This document shows positions 36,124 to 44,778 of a DNA stretch of 64,000 nucleotides, in pieces. The position numbers were made by a program, and so were the translations under genes. Under the pieces are notes generated by a model. That model saw nothing but the letters and a program-made list of their open reading frames with translations, was not told the DNA's origin and searched no databases. Numbering within the stretch: position 1 is the first letter of the stretch; every line of letters begins with the position of its first letter. The stretch is from Streptomyces sp. RPT161 (lineage in GTDB: Bacteria; Actinomycetota; Actinomycetes; Streptomycetales; Streptomycetaceae), in assembly GCF_027533845.1 (NCBI RefSeq), contig NZ_JAPZVN010000003.1, positions 496,001 to 560,000 on the forward strand, read 5' to 3'.

Positions 36124-37164
36124 TCAATCCTGCCGCTCGCCGCTGGCGAAGCGGGAGATGACCAGGGCGACGATGATGATCGCGCCGTTGAGGAACTGGT
36201 TCCACAGCGGTGGCACTCCGCCCAACGTCATCACGTTGACCACCAGTTGCAGGGTGAGCACACCGGTGAGCGCGCCGAACAGGGTGCCGCGGCCGCCGCT
36301 CAGGCTGATGCCGCCGATCACCGCCGCGGCGAAAACCTGGAAGATCCAGCCGTTGCCCTGGGTGGCGGAGACGGATCCGTAGTGCCCGGTGTACAGCACA
36401 CCGGCGAAGGCCGCGAGCACACTGCCCAGGCACAGCACGGTCCAGGTGACCCGGTCCACCCGGATGCCCGCCGCCCGGGCGGCCTCCGGGTTGCCGCCGA
36501 TCGCGTACAGCGCCCTGCCGTGCCGCAACCAGGCCAGCGCGCAGCCACCCAGCGCGTACAGCGCCAGGCAGATCCACACCGCGGCGGGCACCCCGAGCCA
36601 GGCGGCCGCTCCGAGGTAGGAGAAGGAGCCGGGGACGGTGACGATCGACTGCCCCTGGGAGATGCCCACCTGCAGTCCGCGCAGCATGGTGAGCATGCCG
36701 AGGGTGGCGATGAACCCGTTGACCCGGAGTTTGAGGATGAGGAAGCCGTTGACGGCGCCGATGGCGAGCCCGACCAGCAGGCAGAGCGGCACCGAGGTCC
36801 AACCGGGCAGCAGTCCGAGGCCGTTGAAGCGCCCGCCGTGCGCGGGCAGCACCAGCCACATGGCGATGACCGGCGCGACCCCGATGGTCGACTCCAGTGA
36901 CAGGTCCATCCGCCCGCTGATCAGGATGAGCGCCTCGGCCAGCACCAGCAGGCTCAGTTCGGTGGACTGCTGGACGACGCCGACCAGGTTGTCCGTGGTC
37001 AGGAAAGCGGGCGAGACGATGAACCCGATGACGCAGAGCACCAGGACCACCGGCAGCAGTGACAGGTCCCGCAGCCGGGCCAGGTCGGGCCGGGAACCGC
37101 GGCTCATGGCGCGGTCCCGGCCCGGTGGGGCGTCGGCGGCCAGTGGTCGGGTGGTGTCGGTCAT
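36124..37164 (-). CDS. Sugar ABC transporter permease (RbsC-like)
   Basis: 346 residues from the ATG at 37164, which overlaps the ATPase stop by four bases (ATGA). About ten membrane segments of the BPD_transp_2 family are seen, with the motifs ILISGRMDLSLESTIGV and IGAVNGFLILKLRVNGFIAT. The coupling loop is YAIGGNPEAARAAGIRVDRV and a late signature is AAVIGGISLSGGRGTLFGA. It forms the membrane channel of a ribose-type importer with the adjacent ATPase and receptor. The substrate is presumably the deoxyhexose catabolised by the flanking genes. Confidence 0.94.
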   Translation of the reverse strand: MTDTTRPLAADAPPGRDRAMSRGSRPDLARLRDLSLLPVVLVLCVIGFIVSPAFLTTDNLVGVVQQSTELSLLVLAEALILISGRMDLSLESTIGVAPVIAMWLVLPAHGGRFNGLGLLPGWTSVPLCLLVGLAIGAVNGFLILKLRVNGFIATLGMLTMLRGLQVGISQGQSIVTVPGSFSYLGAAAWLGVPAAVWICLALYALGGCALAWLRHGRALYAIGGNPEAARAAGIRVDRVTWTVLCLGSVLAAFAGVLYTGHYGSVSATQGNGWIFQVFAAAVIGGISLSGGRGTLFGALTGVLTLQLVVNVMTLGGVPPLWNQFLNGAIIIVALVISRFASGERQD

Positions 37165-38684
37165 TGCCCGCCTCCCTGTCGCTCGGTGACGCCTTCCATG
37201 GCCGCGACCAGTGCCTGGTCGGTCCAGCCGCGGTCGAACTCGGCGACCACGCGCCCGTGGAACAGGGCCAGCACCCGGTCGCAGACCCGTAGGTCGTCCA
37301 GTTCGTCGGAGACGATGACCGCCGCCCGACCCGCCCCCGCCACCTCCCGCACCACCGCGAGCAGCGCCTCCTTGGACCTGACGTCCACGCCCGCCGTCGG
37401 CCGGATCGCCACCAGGCAGCGCGGCTCCCGGGCCAGTGCGCGGGCGATGACCACCTTCTGCTGGTTGCCGCCGGACAGTCCGCTGACCGGCTGGTCGGGG
37501 CCCGCCGTCTTGATGTCCAGGGCGGCGATCGCGCGGCTGGCGAACGCCCGGGTGCGGGACGGCAGTACGGTCCCCCAGGGGCCGAGTTGGTCGGCCACGG
37601 TGAGGGTGGCGTTCTCGGCGACGCTGCGGTTCAGCACCAGACCCTGCCGGTGCCGGTCCTCGGGTACGTAGCCGATCCCGGCGGCCAGCGCGTGCGGCAC
37701 GCTGCCCGGGCGTACGGTGCGCCCGCACACCGTGATCCGTCCGGCGGTGGGCCTGCGCAGGCCCACCAGGGTCTCGCCGAGCGCGCTGCCGCCGCTGGCG
37801 GTGGCCCCCGCGACGCCCAGCACCTCGCCGCGCCGCACATCCAGGTCAAGCGGCTCGAACTGACCGTCCAGGCAGAGCCGTTCGGCCCGTAGGACGGTCT
37901 CCCCGGCGGCCGGGGCCGCGGTCGCCGGAGCCTGCCAGGAGGTGCGGTGCGCCGGGGTCTCGCCGGTCATGGCGGCCACCAGCTCCCGTTGGGCGAGGTC
38001 CGCGACGGGGGCGGTGAGCACATGGCGGGCGTCGCGGTAGACGGTGACAGTGGTGCACAGCTCGTACACCTCCTGGAGGTGGTGCGAGATGAACAGGAAC
38101 GCGACGCCCTGCTGCCGCAGTTCCCGCAGCCGGGCGAAGAGGCGCTGGATGCCGCCCGCGTCCAGTTGGGCGGTGGGCTCGTCCAGGATGATCAGCCGGG
38201 CGCCGAAGGACAGCGCGCGGGCGATCTCCACGAACTGCCGCTGCTCCACGCTCAGTTCCAGGGCACGCCGGGCCGGGTCCACCTCGACGCCGTACTCGGC
38301 GAGCAGCGCGCGGGCCCTGGAGCGCAGCCTGCCCCAGCGGATCAGGGCGCCGCGCTGGTCGAAGCGGTTCAGGAACAGGTTCTCGGCGACGGTGAGGTCG
38401 GGAACGACCATCGACTTCTGGTAGACGCAGGCCACTTCGGCCTGCCATGCCGCGCGGTCGCCGGGCGCGGGGGCGGGCAGGCCGCGGAAGGCGACGGTGC
38501 CCGCGTCCGGGCGGTGCAGTCCGGTCAGTATCGACACCAGGGTGGACTTGCCCGCTCCGTTGCGTCCCACCAGCGCGTGCGACTCGCCGGGGCGTACGGT
38601 CAGTTCGACGCCGTCTAGCGCCACAGTGGAGCCGAAGCGCTTAACGATGCCCTGTGCGTGGACGGCGGCGGGTGCGTCCGTCAC
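37161..38684 (-). CDS. Sugar ABC transporter ATPase (RbsA-like, double domain)
   Basis: 507 residues from a GTG at 38684 that overlaps the receptor stop by four bases (GTGA); an earlier GTG at 38711 is also open. The first ABC domain is complete: Walker A GRNGAGKST, signature region LSVEQRQFVEIARAL, Walker B LIILDEPTAQLD. The second keeps the signature LSGGNQQKVVIARAL. Its P-loop position reads GATASGGSALG, and its Walker B region reads LVAIRPTAGVD where family members have (L/I)DEPTRGVD. The second site is therefore probably not hydrolytic. It drives the importer with the RbsC-like permease. Confidence 0.92.
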   Translation of the reverse strand: MTDAPAAVHAQGIVKRFGSTVALDGVELTVRPGESHALVGRNGAGKSTLVSILTGLHRPDAGTVAFRGLPAPAPGDRAAWQAEVACVYQKSMVVPDLTVAENLFLNRFDQRGALIRWGRLRSRARALLAEYGVEVDPARRALELSVEQRQFVEIARALSFGARLIILDEPTAQLDAGGIQRLFARLRELRQQGVAFLFISHHLQEVYELCTTVTVYRDARHVLTAPVADLAQRELVAAMTGETPAHRTSWQAPATAAPAAGETVLRAERLCLDGQFEPLDLDVRRGEVLGVAGATASGGSALGETLVGLRRPTAGRITVCGRTVRPGSVPHALAAGIGYVPEDRHRQGLVLNRSVAENATLTVADQLGPWGTVLPSRTRAFASRAIAALDIKTAGPDQPVSGLSGGNQQKVVIARALAREPRCLVAIRPTAGVDVRSKEALLAVVREVAGAGRAAVIVSDELDDLRVCDRVLALFHGRVVAEFDRGWTDQALVAAMEGVTERQGGGQ

Positions 38685-39718
38685 GGCTGCCTGCGCAGTT
38701 GGTTGGCCCACAGCTTCGGGTCGTCCACGTTGGCCTTGGTGACCAGGGGCGCGGGCAACTGGTCCTCCAGGCCGTTGGGTATGGCGACGATGGTCGACCC
38801 GTGGTCGGTGGCGCCCGGGTGGAAGCTCTTTCCGGCGAGTGCCGCCTTGGCGTAGTAGAGCGCGTACTCGGCGTACAGGTCAGCGGGTTGGGCGATGGTC
38901 GCGTCGATCTTTCCGGCACGGATGGCGTCGAACTCCTGTGGGATGCCGTCGTTGGAGACGATCGCGATGTGGCCCGCGGTGCCGACCGGTTTGAGCAGGC
39001 CCTTCTGCTGGAGCAGCGCAAGGGTCGGCTGGAGGAAGACGCCGCCCGCCTGCATGTAGATGCCGTTGATGTCGGGGTGTTGGGCCAGGACGCTCTGGAG
39101 CTTGGCGGAGGCCACATCACCCTGCCAGTTGGTGGGCAGCGCGAAGACCTGGGTCCGGGGGTACCTGGTCTTCATACAGTCGCCGAACGCCTGGGAGCGG
39201 TCCCGGCCGTTGATGGAACTGAGGTCGCCCTCGAACTCCACGACCTTGCCCCGCCCGCCCAGCCGCTGCCCGAGGTACTCGCACGCCTTGGTGCCGTAGG
39301 CGCGGTTGTCGGCCCGCACCACCATGTAGACCTTGCCCTTGTCGGGCCGGGTGTCCACGCTGACCACCGGGATCTTCCTGGCGGCCAGTTCGCCGAGTGT
39401 GGAGGCGATCGCTCCGGTGTCCTGTGGGGCGATGACCACGGCCTTGGCGCCCTGGTCGATGAAGGCGTGCACATTGGCGACGAGTTTGCCGATGTCGTTC
39501 TGCGAGTTGGAGACCGGAAGGGCGGAGACGACGCCGCTCTTGACGCCCTGGTTCACGTACTGCGCGTACGAGTTCCAGAAGTCGCTGTCGGCACGCGGTA
39601 GATCGATGCCGACCTTGCCGGAGGCGCCTGCGGCGGTGCTACCGCGGTTGCAGCCCGCCAGCGCGGCGACGGCCAGTAGGGCGGCACACGCCGCCGCGGC
39701 GGTTGGGTGGAGTCTCAT
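38681..39718 (-). CDS. Sugar ABC transporter lipoprotein receptor (RbsB-like)
   Basis: 345 residues from the ATG at 39718, with AGGCAGG upstream. The signal MRLHPTAAAACAALLAVAAL ends in the lipobox LAGC (Cys23). The mature part is a type I sugar-binding fold: KVGIDLPRADSDFWNSYAQY, VAPQDTGAI-like ligand strand (VVIAPQDTGA), VVSVDTRPDKG, VVEFEGDLSSINGRDRSQAF, IAIVSNDGIPQEFDAI. It captures the sugar outside the membrane. A 137-bp gap separates it from the SDR gene upstream, the largest in the operon, and no clear promoter is visible in that gap. Confidence 0.92.
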   Translation of the reverse strand: MRLHPTAAAACAALLAVAALAGCNRGSTAAGASGKVGIDLPRADSDFWNSYAQYVNQGVKSGVVSALPVSNSQNDIGKLVANVHAFIDQGAKAVVIAPQDTGAIASTLGELAARKIPVVSVDTRPDKGKVYMVVRADNRAYGTKACEYLGQRLGGRGKVVEFEGDLSSINGRDRSQAFGDCMKTRYPRTQVFALPTNWQGDVASAKLQSVLAQHPDINGIYMQAGGVFLQPTLALLQQKGLLKPVGTAGHIAIVSNDGIPQEFDAIRAGKIDATIAQPADLYAEYALYYAKAALAGKSFHPGATDHGSTIVAIPNGLEDQLPAPLVTKANVDDPKLWANQLRRQP

Positions 39719-39855
39719 GGGGACCTGCCTTTCGCTGTGCGCGCCGAGGTGCGTTGGTGGCGGTGCCCGCGGCCGGCGGCCGCTGATCGACACCGTGGCA
39801 CCGCCGGACCGCGTGGGTTGTGGTCGCTCGCCGCGACCCGGCGGAGGCCGGACCG

Positions 39856-40635
39856 CTACCGCGTGAGCGGACGCGGTCTGACGCCTTGCATGCCGCCGTC
39901 GACGGCCAGCGCGGTCCCCGTCACCGCTGACGCGCCAGGGCCGGCCAAGTAGGCGACGGCGTAGGCCACTTCGTCCGCCGTGACCAGCCGTCCCATCGGC
40001 TGGCGTGCCTCCAGCGCGGTCCGTTCCGCCGCCGGGTCGGCGGCCTGGTCGAGCAGGCGGCCTACCCAGGGGGTGTCTGCGGTACCTGGGTTGACGCAGT
40101 TGACCCGTATCCCCTCGCGCACATGGTCGGCGGCCATCGCCAGGGTGAGCGAGTACACCGCGCCCTTGCTGGCGCTGTACAGGGCGCGCTGCGGCAGGCC
40201 CGCGGTGGCGGCGATGGAGCAGGTGTTGGTGATGGACGCGGTGCCGGGCCGCTCGTGCGCGGCGCGCCGCAGATGCGGCAGGGCGGCGCGGGCGGTCCGC
40301 ACCATTCCGAGGACGTTGACGTCGAGCACCCGGTGCCATTCTTCGTCCGGATTGTCCTCCACGGTCCCGACGCTGCCGATTCCGGCGTTGTTGACCAGGA
40401 TGTGCAGGGCGCCGAGTTCGCCGGCCGCCTCGGCCACGGCGGCGCGCACCGCCTCGTCGGAACTCACGTCGGCCTTCAGCGGCAGGCATCCGGTGGGGGC
40501 GCCGGACGGGTCCCGGTCCAGCACGGCGACCCGGGCACCGCGTGCGGTGAGCAGGGCGGCGGTGGCGGCGCCGATACCGGAGGCGCCGCCGGTGACCAGG
40601 GCGGCGAGCCCGGTGAAGTCATCTGGGTGCGGCAT
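39856..40635 (-). CDS. SDR dehydrogenase, probable 2-keto-3-deoxy-L-fuconate dehydrogenase
   Basis: 259 residues. Classical short-chain dehydrogenase motifs: NAD site TGGASGIGAA, NNAG in HILVNNAGIG, catalytic Ser in ITNTCSIAA, YSASKGA with Tyr and Lys, and NPGTADTPW after the catalytic strand. An acidic residue after beta2 (VLDRD) favours NAD over NADP. Its ATG shares one base with the dehydratase stop (TGATG), so the two are translationally coupled. That position supports oxidation of the keto-deoxy acid made by the dehydratase. Substrate is inferred from context. Confidence 0.85.
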   Translation of the reverse strand: MPHPDDFTGLAALVTGGASGIGAATAALLTARGARVAVLDRDPSGAPTGCLPLKADVSSDEAVRAAVAEAAGELGALHILVNNAGIGSVGTVEDNPDEEWHRVLDVNVLGMVRTARAALPHLRRAAHERPGTASITNTCSIAATAGLPQRALYSASKGAVYSLTLAMAADHVREGIRVNCVNPGTADTPWVGRLLDQAADPAAERTALEARQPMGRLVTADEVAYAVAYLAGPGASAVTGTALAVDGGMQGVRPRPLTR

Positions 40636-41960
40636 CAGTTGGCCTCCTTCGCGGTGGCGGACCGGGCCCGCCAGACGGGTCCGTCGGGGTAGCGGTGGGC
40701 GGCCAGCGACTCTGGGCGCATCCGGGCCGAGAAGCCGGGCGCGGTGGGCGCGCGGTAGCGGCCGCCCTCGATGACCACGGGGTCGGTGAAGTGCTCGTGG
40801 AGGTGGTCGACGTATTCGATGACCCGGCCGTCGAGGCTGCCGGAGACCGCCGCGTAGTCGAACATCGCCAGGTGCTGGACGAGTTCGCACAGTCCGACGC
40901 CGCCCGCGTGCGGGCAGACCGGGACGCCGAACCTGGCGGCGAGCAGCAGGATCGCGATGTTCTCGTTCACCCCGGCGACCCGGGCGGCGTCGATCTGCAC
41001 GAAGTCGACCGCCCCGGCCTGGAGGAGCTGTTTGAAGACCACGCGGTTGGCCACGTGTTCGCCGGTGGCGACCTTGACCGGCTGACCGGCGCGTACGGCG
41101 GCGTGCGCCAGGATGTCGTCGGGGCTGGTGGGTTCCTCGATCCAGTACGGGTCGTAGGGTGCCAGCGCGCTCATCCAGCCGAGGGCGTCGGAGACGTCCC
41201 ATCTCTGGTTGGCGTCCACCGCGATGCGGATGCCGGGGCCGACCGCCTCCCGGGCCAGCCGCATCCTTCGTACGTCGTCGGCCAGGTCGGCGCCTATTTT
41301 GAGCTTGATCTGGCCGAAACCGTCGGCCACCGCCTGCTGGGCCAGTTTGACCAGCTTCTCGTCGGAGTAGCCCAGCCAGCCGGGCGAGGTGGTGTACGCG
41401 GGGTAGCCGCTCGCCTTCAACTCCGCGACGCGCGCGGCCCTTCCGGGCACCGCGGCGCGCAGGATGTCCAGCGCCTGCTCGCGGTCGAGGGCGTCGGTGA
41501 CGTACCGGAAGTCCACCAGGTCGACGATCTGCTCCGGCGGCATGGCGGCGAGGAACTCCCAGACCGGCAGGCCCGCCTGTTTGGCGGCCAGGTCCCAGAC
41601 GGCGTTGGTGAGCGCACCGGCCGCCATGTGCGTGACGCCCTTGTCCGGCCCCAGCCAACGAAGTTGGGAGTCGCGCGTCAACCGCCGATGGAATCCGCCC
41701 AGATCGCCGACGACGCTGTCGACCGCGCGGCCTTCGACGTGGGGGCGCAGGGCGCGGATGGCGGCGGCTGCCACCTCGTTGCCGCGTCCGATGGTGAAGC
41801 AGAAGCCGTGGCCCTCCAGACCGTCCGGCGCGTCGGTGCGCAGCACCACGTACGCGGCGGAGTAGTCGGGGTCGGGATGCATGGCGTCCGAGCCGTCCAG
41901 CCGTTCCGAGGTGGGAAACCTGATGTCGTGGACCGCGACCTCGGTGATGGTCGGACTCAT
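40635..41960 (-). CDS. Enolase-superfamily sugar-acid dehydratase, probable L-fuconate dehydratase
   Basis: 441 residues, the length of known L-fuconate dehydratases. Catalytic residues line up with that group: Lys219 and Lys221 (IKLKIG), metal ligands Asp249 (VDANQRW), Glu275 ([10 protein letters not shown]) and Glu301 (ATGEHVANR), and His351 in [15 protein letters not shown]. The N-terminal capping domain contains [20 protein letters not shown], also typical. It removes water from the sugar acid to give the 2-keto-3-deoxy acid. It is the first gene of the operon and follows GGGGGA. Related acids such as D-arabinonate or L-galactonate remain possible. Confidence 0.9.
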   Translation of the reverse strand: MSPTITEVAVHDIRFPTSERLDGSDAMHPDPDYSAAYVVLRTDAPDGLEGHGFCFTIGRGNEVAAAAIRALRPHVEGRAVDSVVGDLGGFHRRLTRDSQLRWLGPDKGVTHMAAGALTNAVWDLAAKQAGLPVWEFLAAMPPEQIVDLVDFRYVTDALDREQALDILRAAVPGRAARVAELKASGYPAYTTSPGWLGYSDEKLVKLAQQAVADGFGQIKLKIGADLADDVRRMRLAREAVGPGIRIAVDANQRWDVSDALGWMSALAPYDPYWIEEPTSPDDILAHAAVRAGQPVKVATGEHVANRVVFKQLLQAGAVDFVQIDAARVAGVNENIAILLLAARFGVPVCPHAGGVGLCELVQHLAMFDYAAVSGSLDGRVIEYVDHLHEHFTDPVVIEGGRYRAPTAPGFSARMRPESLAAHRYPDGPVWRARSATAKEAN

Positions 41961-41975
41961 ACATCCCCCAGAAAG

Positions 41976-42085
41976 ACATCGGATCTTTCCTTGGCCCTCC
42001 GATGTATAGCGCTACGGCTTCCGTCGGGTCCAGAGGTGTGCAGCAAATTCGACGAGAAGACGCAGGGTGACACCTCGGATGTCTT
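41976..42085. promoter_or_regulatory. Operator cluster upstream of deoxysugar operon
   Basis: ACATCGGA (41976-41983) and TCCGATGT (41998-42005) are inverted copies upstream of the dehydratase ATG. The second extends to CCTCCGATGTAT, the exact complement of the word before the GntR gene. A third related site, CACCTCGGATGTCTT, lies at 42071-42085. The first also sits in the frame GAAAGA...TCTTTC (41971-41989). Likely binding sites of the FadR-type regulator. The rest of the 339-bp gap to 42300 shows nothing further. Confidence 0.55.
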
Positions 42086-42299
42086 GCGGTAGCGGGGCTA
42101 CGCCTCCGTCGGCAGTCGGTGGGCTCGGGGAGACCGGTCCGGGTTGGCTCACTAGTGCCTAGGGCTGCGGACCCAGGCGGCGAAAGCCGTAGGCTGGTGA
42201 CGCAAGAAAGACCAGACACACGTGCCCCGGTCCCCGGGGCGCCGCAGGACAGCAAAGCCGCGGGGGCGCACAGCCGCCGGGGCCGGAAGGAGGCGCTGG

Positions 42300-43280
42300 G
42301 TGATCGAGCTCGCGGGGGTACCCGAGCTGATCGACCCGGTCATGGTGGCCGCGTTCGAAGGCTGGAACGACGCCGGAGACGCCGCGTCCGCCGCGGTCGC
42401 GCACCTGGACCGGGAGTGGAAGGGCGAGGTGTTCGCGGCCCTCGACGCCGAGGACTACTACGACTTCCAGGTCAACCGGCCGACCGTATGGCTGGACGGC
42501 GGCACCCGGAAGATCACATGGCCCACCACGCGGCTGTCCGTGGTCCGTGTCCAGGGCCCCACACCACGCGACCTGGTCCTGGTCCGGGGCATCGAGCCCA
42601 GCATGCGCTGGCGCTCCTTCTGCAACGAACTCATGGGGTTCGCCCACGAGTTGGGCGTGGAGATGGTGGTGATCCTGGGCGCGCTGCTCGGCGACACCCC
42701 CCACACCCGCCCGGTACCCGTCACCGGCGTCACCTCCGACCCGGACCTGGCCCGCACGCTCAACCTTGAGGAGTCCCGGTACGAAGGCCCGACGGGCATT
42801 GTGGGCATCCTCCAGGAGGCCTGCACCCACGCGGGCATCCCCACGGTGAGCCTGTGGGCGGCGGTGCCGCACTACGTGTCCCAGCCGCCGAACCCGAAGG
42901 CGACACTGGCGCTGCTCAACCGCCTGGAAGACCTGATCGACCTGCGCATCCCGCCGGGCGAGCTACCCGAGGACGCCCGCGCCTGGCAGCTCGGCGTCGA
43001 CCAGTTGGCCGCCGAGGACAGCGAGGTCGCCGAGTACGTGCAGACGTTGGAGGAGGCCCGGGACACCGCCGAACTCCCCGAGGCCTCGGGCGAGGCGATC
43101 GCCCGGGAGTTCGAGCGCTACCTTCGCCGCCGGGACGGCCAGCCCGGCTCGCACGCCACCGAGAGCGGGGAGACCGGTCCGTTCCTACGCGGCCCGCAGC
43201 TCGCCCGGGACGATGACCGGGCGGACCAGGAGGACGGCGACCCGGAGCCCCCCGAAGGCCCGGAGGAATCCGGCCAGTAG
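42300..43280 (+). CDS. PAC2-family protein
   Basis: 326 residues from a GTG at 42300 with GGAAGGAGG upstream. The fold is recognisable from IELAGVPELIDPVMVAAFEG, WNDAGDAAS, TRDLVLVRGIEPSMRWRSF-like (PRDLVLVRGIEPSMRW), MVVILGALLGDTPHTRPVPV, GPTGIVGILQEACTHAGIP and SLWAAVPHYVS. PAC2 proteins are named for a eukaryotic proteasome-assembly chaperone and occur widely in actinobacteria, where their function is unproven. The C-terminus (after about 280) is an acidic disordered tail. It is not adjacent to the proteasome genes. It converges with mshC across a double hairpin. Confidence 0.9.
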   Translation: MIELAGVPELIDPVMVAAFEGWNDAGDAASAAVAHLDREWKGEVFAALDAEDYYDFQVNRPTVWLDGGTRKITWPTTRLSVVRVQGPTPRDLVLVRGIEPSMRWRSFCNELMGFAHELGVEMVVILGALLGDTPHTRPVPVTGVTSDPDLARTLNLEESRYEGPTGIVGILQEACTHAGIPTVSLWAAVPHYVSQPPNPKATLALLNRLEDLIDLRIPPGELPEDARAWQLGVDQLAAEDSEVAEYVQTLEEARDTAELPEASGEAIAREFERYLRRRDGQPGSHATESGETGPFLRGPQLARDDDRADQEDGDPEPPEGPEESGQ

Positions 43281-43290
43281 CCCGTGCGTG

Positions 43291-43333
43291 ATGTGTGAGG
43301 GGCGCCCACCAGTGGTGGGCGCCCCTCACACAT
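43291..43333. terminator. 20-bp terminator hairpin after the PAC2 gene
   Basis: ATGTGTGAGGGGCGCCCACC (43291-43310) and its exact complement (43314-43333) enclose a 3-nt loop. It lies 10 nt past the PAC2 stop in a convergent junction, so it probably ends PAC2 transcription. Confidence 0.8.
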
Positions 43334-43342
43334 GAGTAGAAC

Positions 43343-43367
43343 CGGGTGCCCCGGACCGGGGCACCCG
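43343..43367. terminator. Second hairpin facing mshC
   Basis: CGGGTGCCCCGG (43343-43354) and CCGGGGCACCCG (43356-43367) pair perfectly. It is nearer the mshC stop (43407) than the PAC2 stop and is read as the mshC-side terminator. Confidence 0.65.
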
Positions 43368-43406
43368 ATTGCCGATACGTTTCTTCCGTTCTCTGTCCGG
43401 GCCGCC

Positions 43407-44636
43407 CTACAGCGCGACGCCGAGCAGCGCGTCCACCGCCCGGGAGACCAGTCCCGGCGCGCTGGTGTCCGTACCGCCCTCGGCCTCCTGCGCCGCCGCC
43501 CAACGGTCCACGGCGGCCAGCGCGGCGGGTGCGTTCAGGTCGTCGGCGAGCGCCTCGCGGATCTCCTCGACCAGCGCGTCGGCGGACGGCCCGTCAGGAC
43601 GGGACACGGCCGCACGCCACCGGTCGAGCCGTGCCTCGGCCTGCGCCAGCACCTCGTCGGTCCACTCCCAGTCGGCGCGGTAGTGGTGCGCCAGCAGGGC
43701 GAGCCGTATGGCGGCCGGGTCGACGCCGTCCGTGCGGAGCTTGGAGACGAAGACCAGGTTGCCCTTGGACTTGGACATCTTCTCGCCGTGCAGGGCGACC
43801 ATCCCGGCGTGCACGTACGCCTTGGCGAACGGGAACTCACCGGTCAGCACCTGGGCGTGCGAGGCGCCCATCTCGTGGTGCGGGAAGGCGAGGTCGGAGC
43901 CGCCGCCCTGTACGTCGAAGCCCATACCGAGGTGGTCCAGCGCGATGGCCACGCACTCGATGTGCCAGCCGGGTCGGCCGGGCCCCAGCGAGCCTCCGTC
44001 CCAGCTCGGCTCACCGTCGCGGGCGGCCATCCACAGCATCGGGTCCAGCGGGTTCTTCTTGCCCGGCCGGTCCGGGTCACCGCCGCGCTCCGCGGACAGT
44101 CGGCGCATGACGGCCGCGTCCAACCCGGAGACCTTGCCGAAGTCCGGGTCGGACTCGACGGAGAAGTAGACGTCGCCGTCGAGTTCATACGCCGCGCCCG
44201 CGTCCCGCAGCCGCTCAACCAGCGGCACGATCCCGGGAATGGCCTCCACCGCGCCGATGTAGTGCCGCGGCGGCAGCAGCCGCAGGGCCGTCATGTCCTC
44301 GCGGAACAGCGCGGTTTCGCGCTCGGCGAGCTCGGTCCAGTCGATCCCGGTCTCGGCGGCCCGCACCAGCAGCGGGTCGTCGACATCGGTGACGTTCTGT
44401 ACGTAGTGGACCTGCCGCTTCGTGTCGAGCCACACGCGCTGCACGAGGTCGAACGCGGTGTAGGTGGCCGCGTGCCCCATGTGGGTGGCGTCATAGGGGG
44501 TGATGCCGCATACGTAGATGCGGGCTACGGGACCGGGGTCCAGGGTTACCAGACCGCCCGTCGCGGTGTCGTGGAGGCGGAGTTCGCGTCCCCTGCCGGG
44601 CAGGGCGGGAACCTCCGAAGCGGGCCAGGCATGCAT
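43407..44636 (-). CDS. mshC: L-cysteine:1D-myo-inosityl glucosaminide ligase MshC
   Basis: 409 residues. Class I tRNA-synthetase-like fold: the zinc Cys and HIGH-type motif in [20 protein letters not shown], further zinc ligands in [15 protein letters not shown] and [12 protein letters not shown], and KMSKS as [13 protein letters not shown]. The absence of the tRNA-binding domain and the THMGH form mark it as MshC rather than cysteinyl-tRNA synthetase. It joins cysteine to GlcN-Ins with ATP in mycothiol biosynthesis. It is downstream of a conserved gene trio on the same strand. Confidence 0.95.
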   Translation of the reverse strand: MHAWPASEVPALPGRGRELRLHDTATGGLVTLDPGPVARIYVCGITPYDATHMGHAATYTAFDLVQRVWLDTKRQVHYVQNVTDVDDPLLVRAAETGIDWTELAERETALFREDMTALRLLPPRHYIGAVEAIPGIVPLVERLRDAGAAYELDGDVYFSVESDPDFGKVSGLDAAVMRRLSAERGGDPDRPGKKNPLDPMLWMAARDGEPSWDGGSLGPGRPGWHIECVAIALDHLGMGFDVQGGGSDLAFPHHEMGASHAQVLTGEFPFAKAYVHAGMVALHGEKMSKSKGNLVFVSKLRTDGVDPAAIRLALLAHHYRADWEWTDEVLAQAEARLDRWRAAVSRPDGPSADALVEEIREALADDLNAPAALAAVDRWAAAQEAEGGTDTSAPGLVSRAVDALLGVAL

Positions 44637-44778
44637 GCCTTGAGCCTAACCGGATGCGCGTTCCGGATACGACCCGGGACCAGCAGGGATGGCCGGATTC
44701 ACGGTCTTGCGTTCTGCGGCCTGATGTGATCCACGGCCACACCCTCACGGCCGAAGGGCCCGGGAAGCGGCGAGGCCG

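Noticed and set aside
34258-42300. Mobile element carrying the deoxysugar cluster
   Set aside because: No transposase, integrase, tRNA-adjacent repeat or base-composition change was seen at either border. Only the synteny comparison from memory hints at insertion.
42300-43280. Functional link of the PAC2 protein to proteasome assembly
   Set aside because: It lies nearly 40 kb from the proteasome genes, beside mshC, and the family name comes from a eukaryotic chaperone. No sequence evidence ties it to the bacterial 20S core.
43407-44636. Cysteinyl-tRNA synthetase
   Set aside because: It lacks the anticodon-binding and DALR extensions, has THMGH rather than HIGH and is of MshC length.
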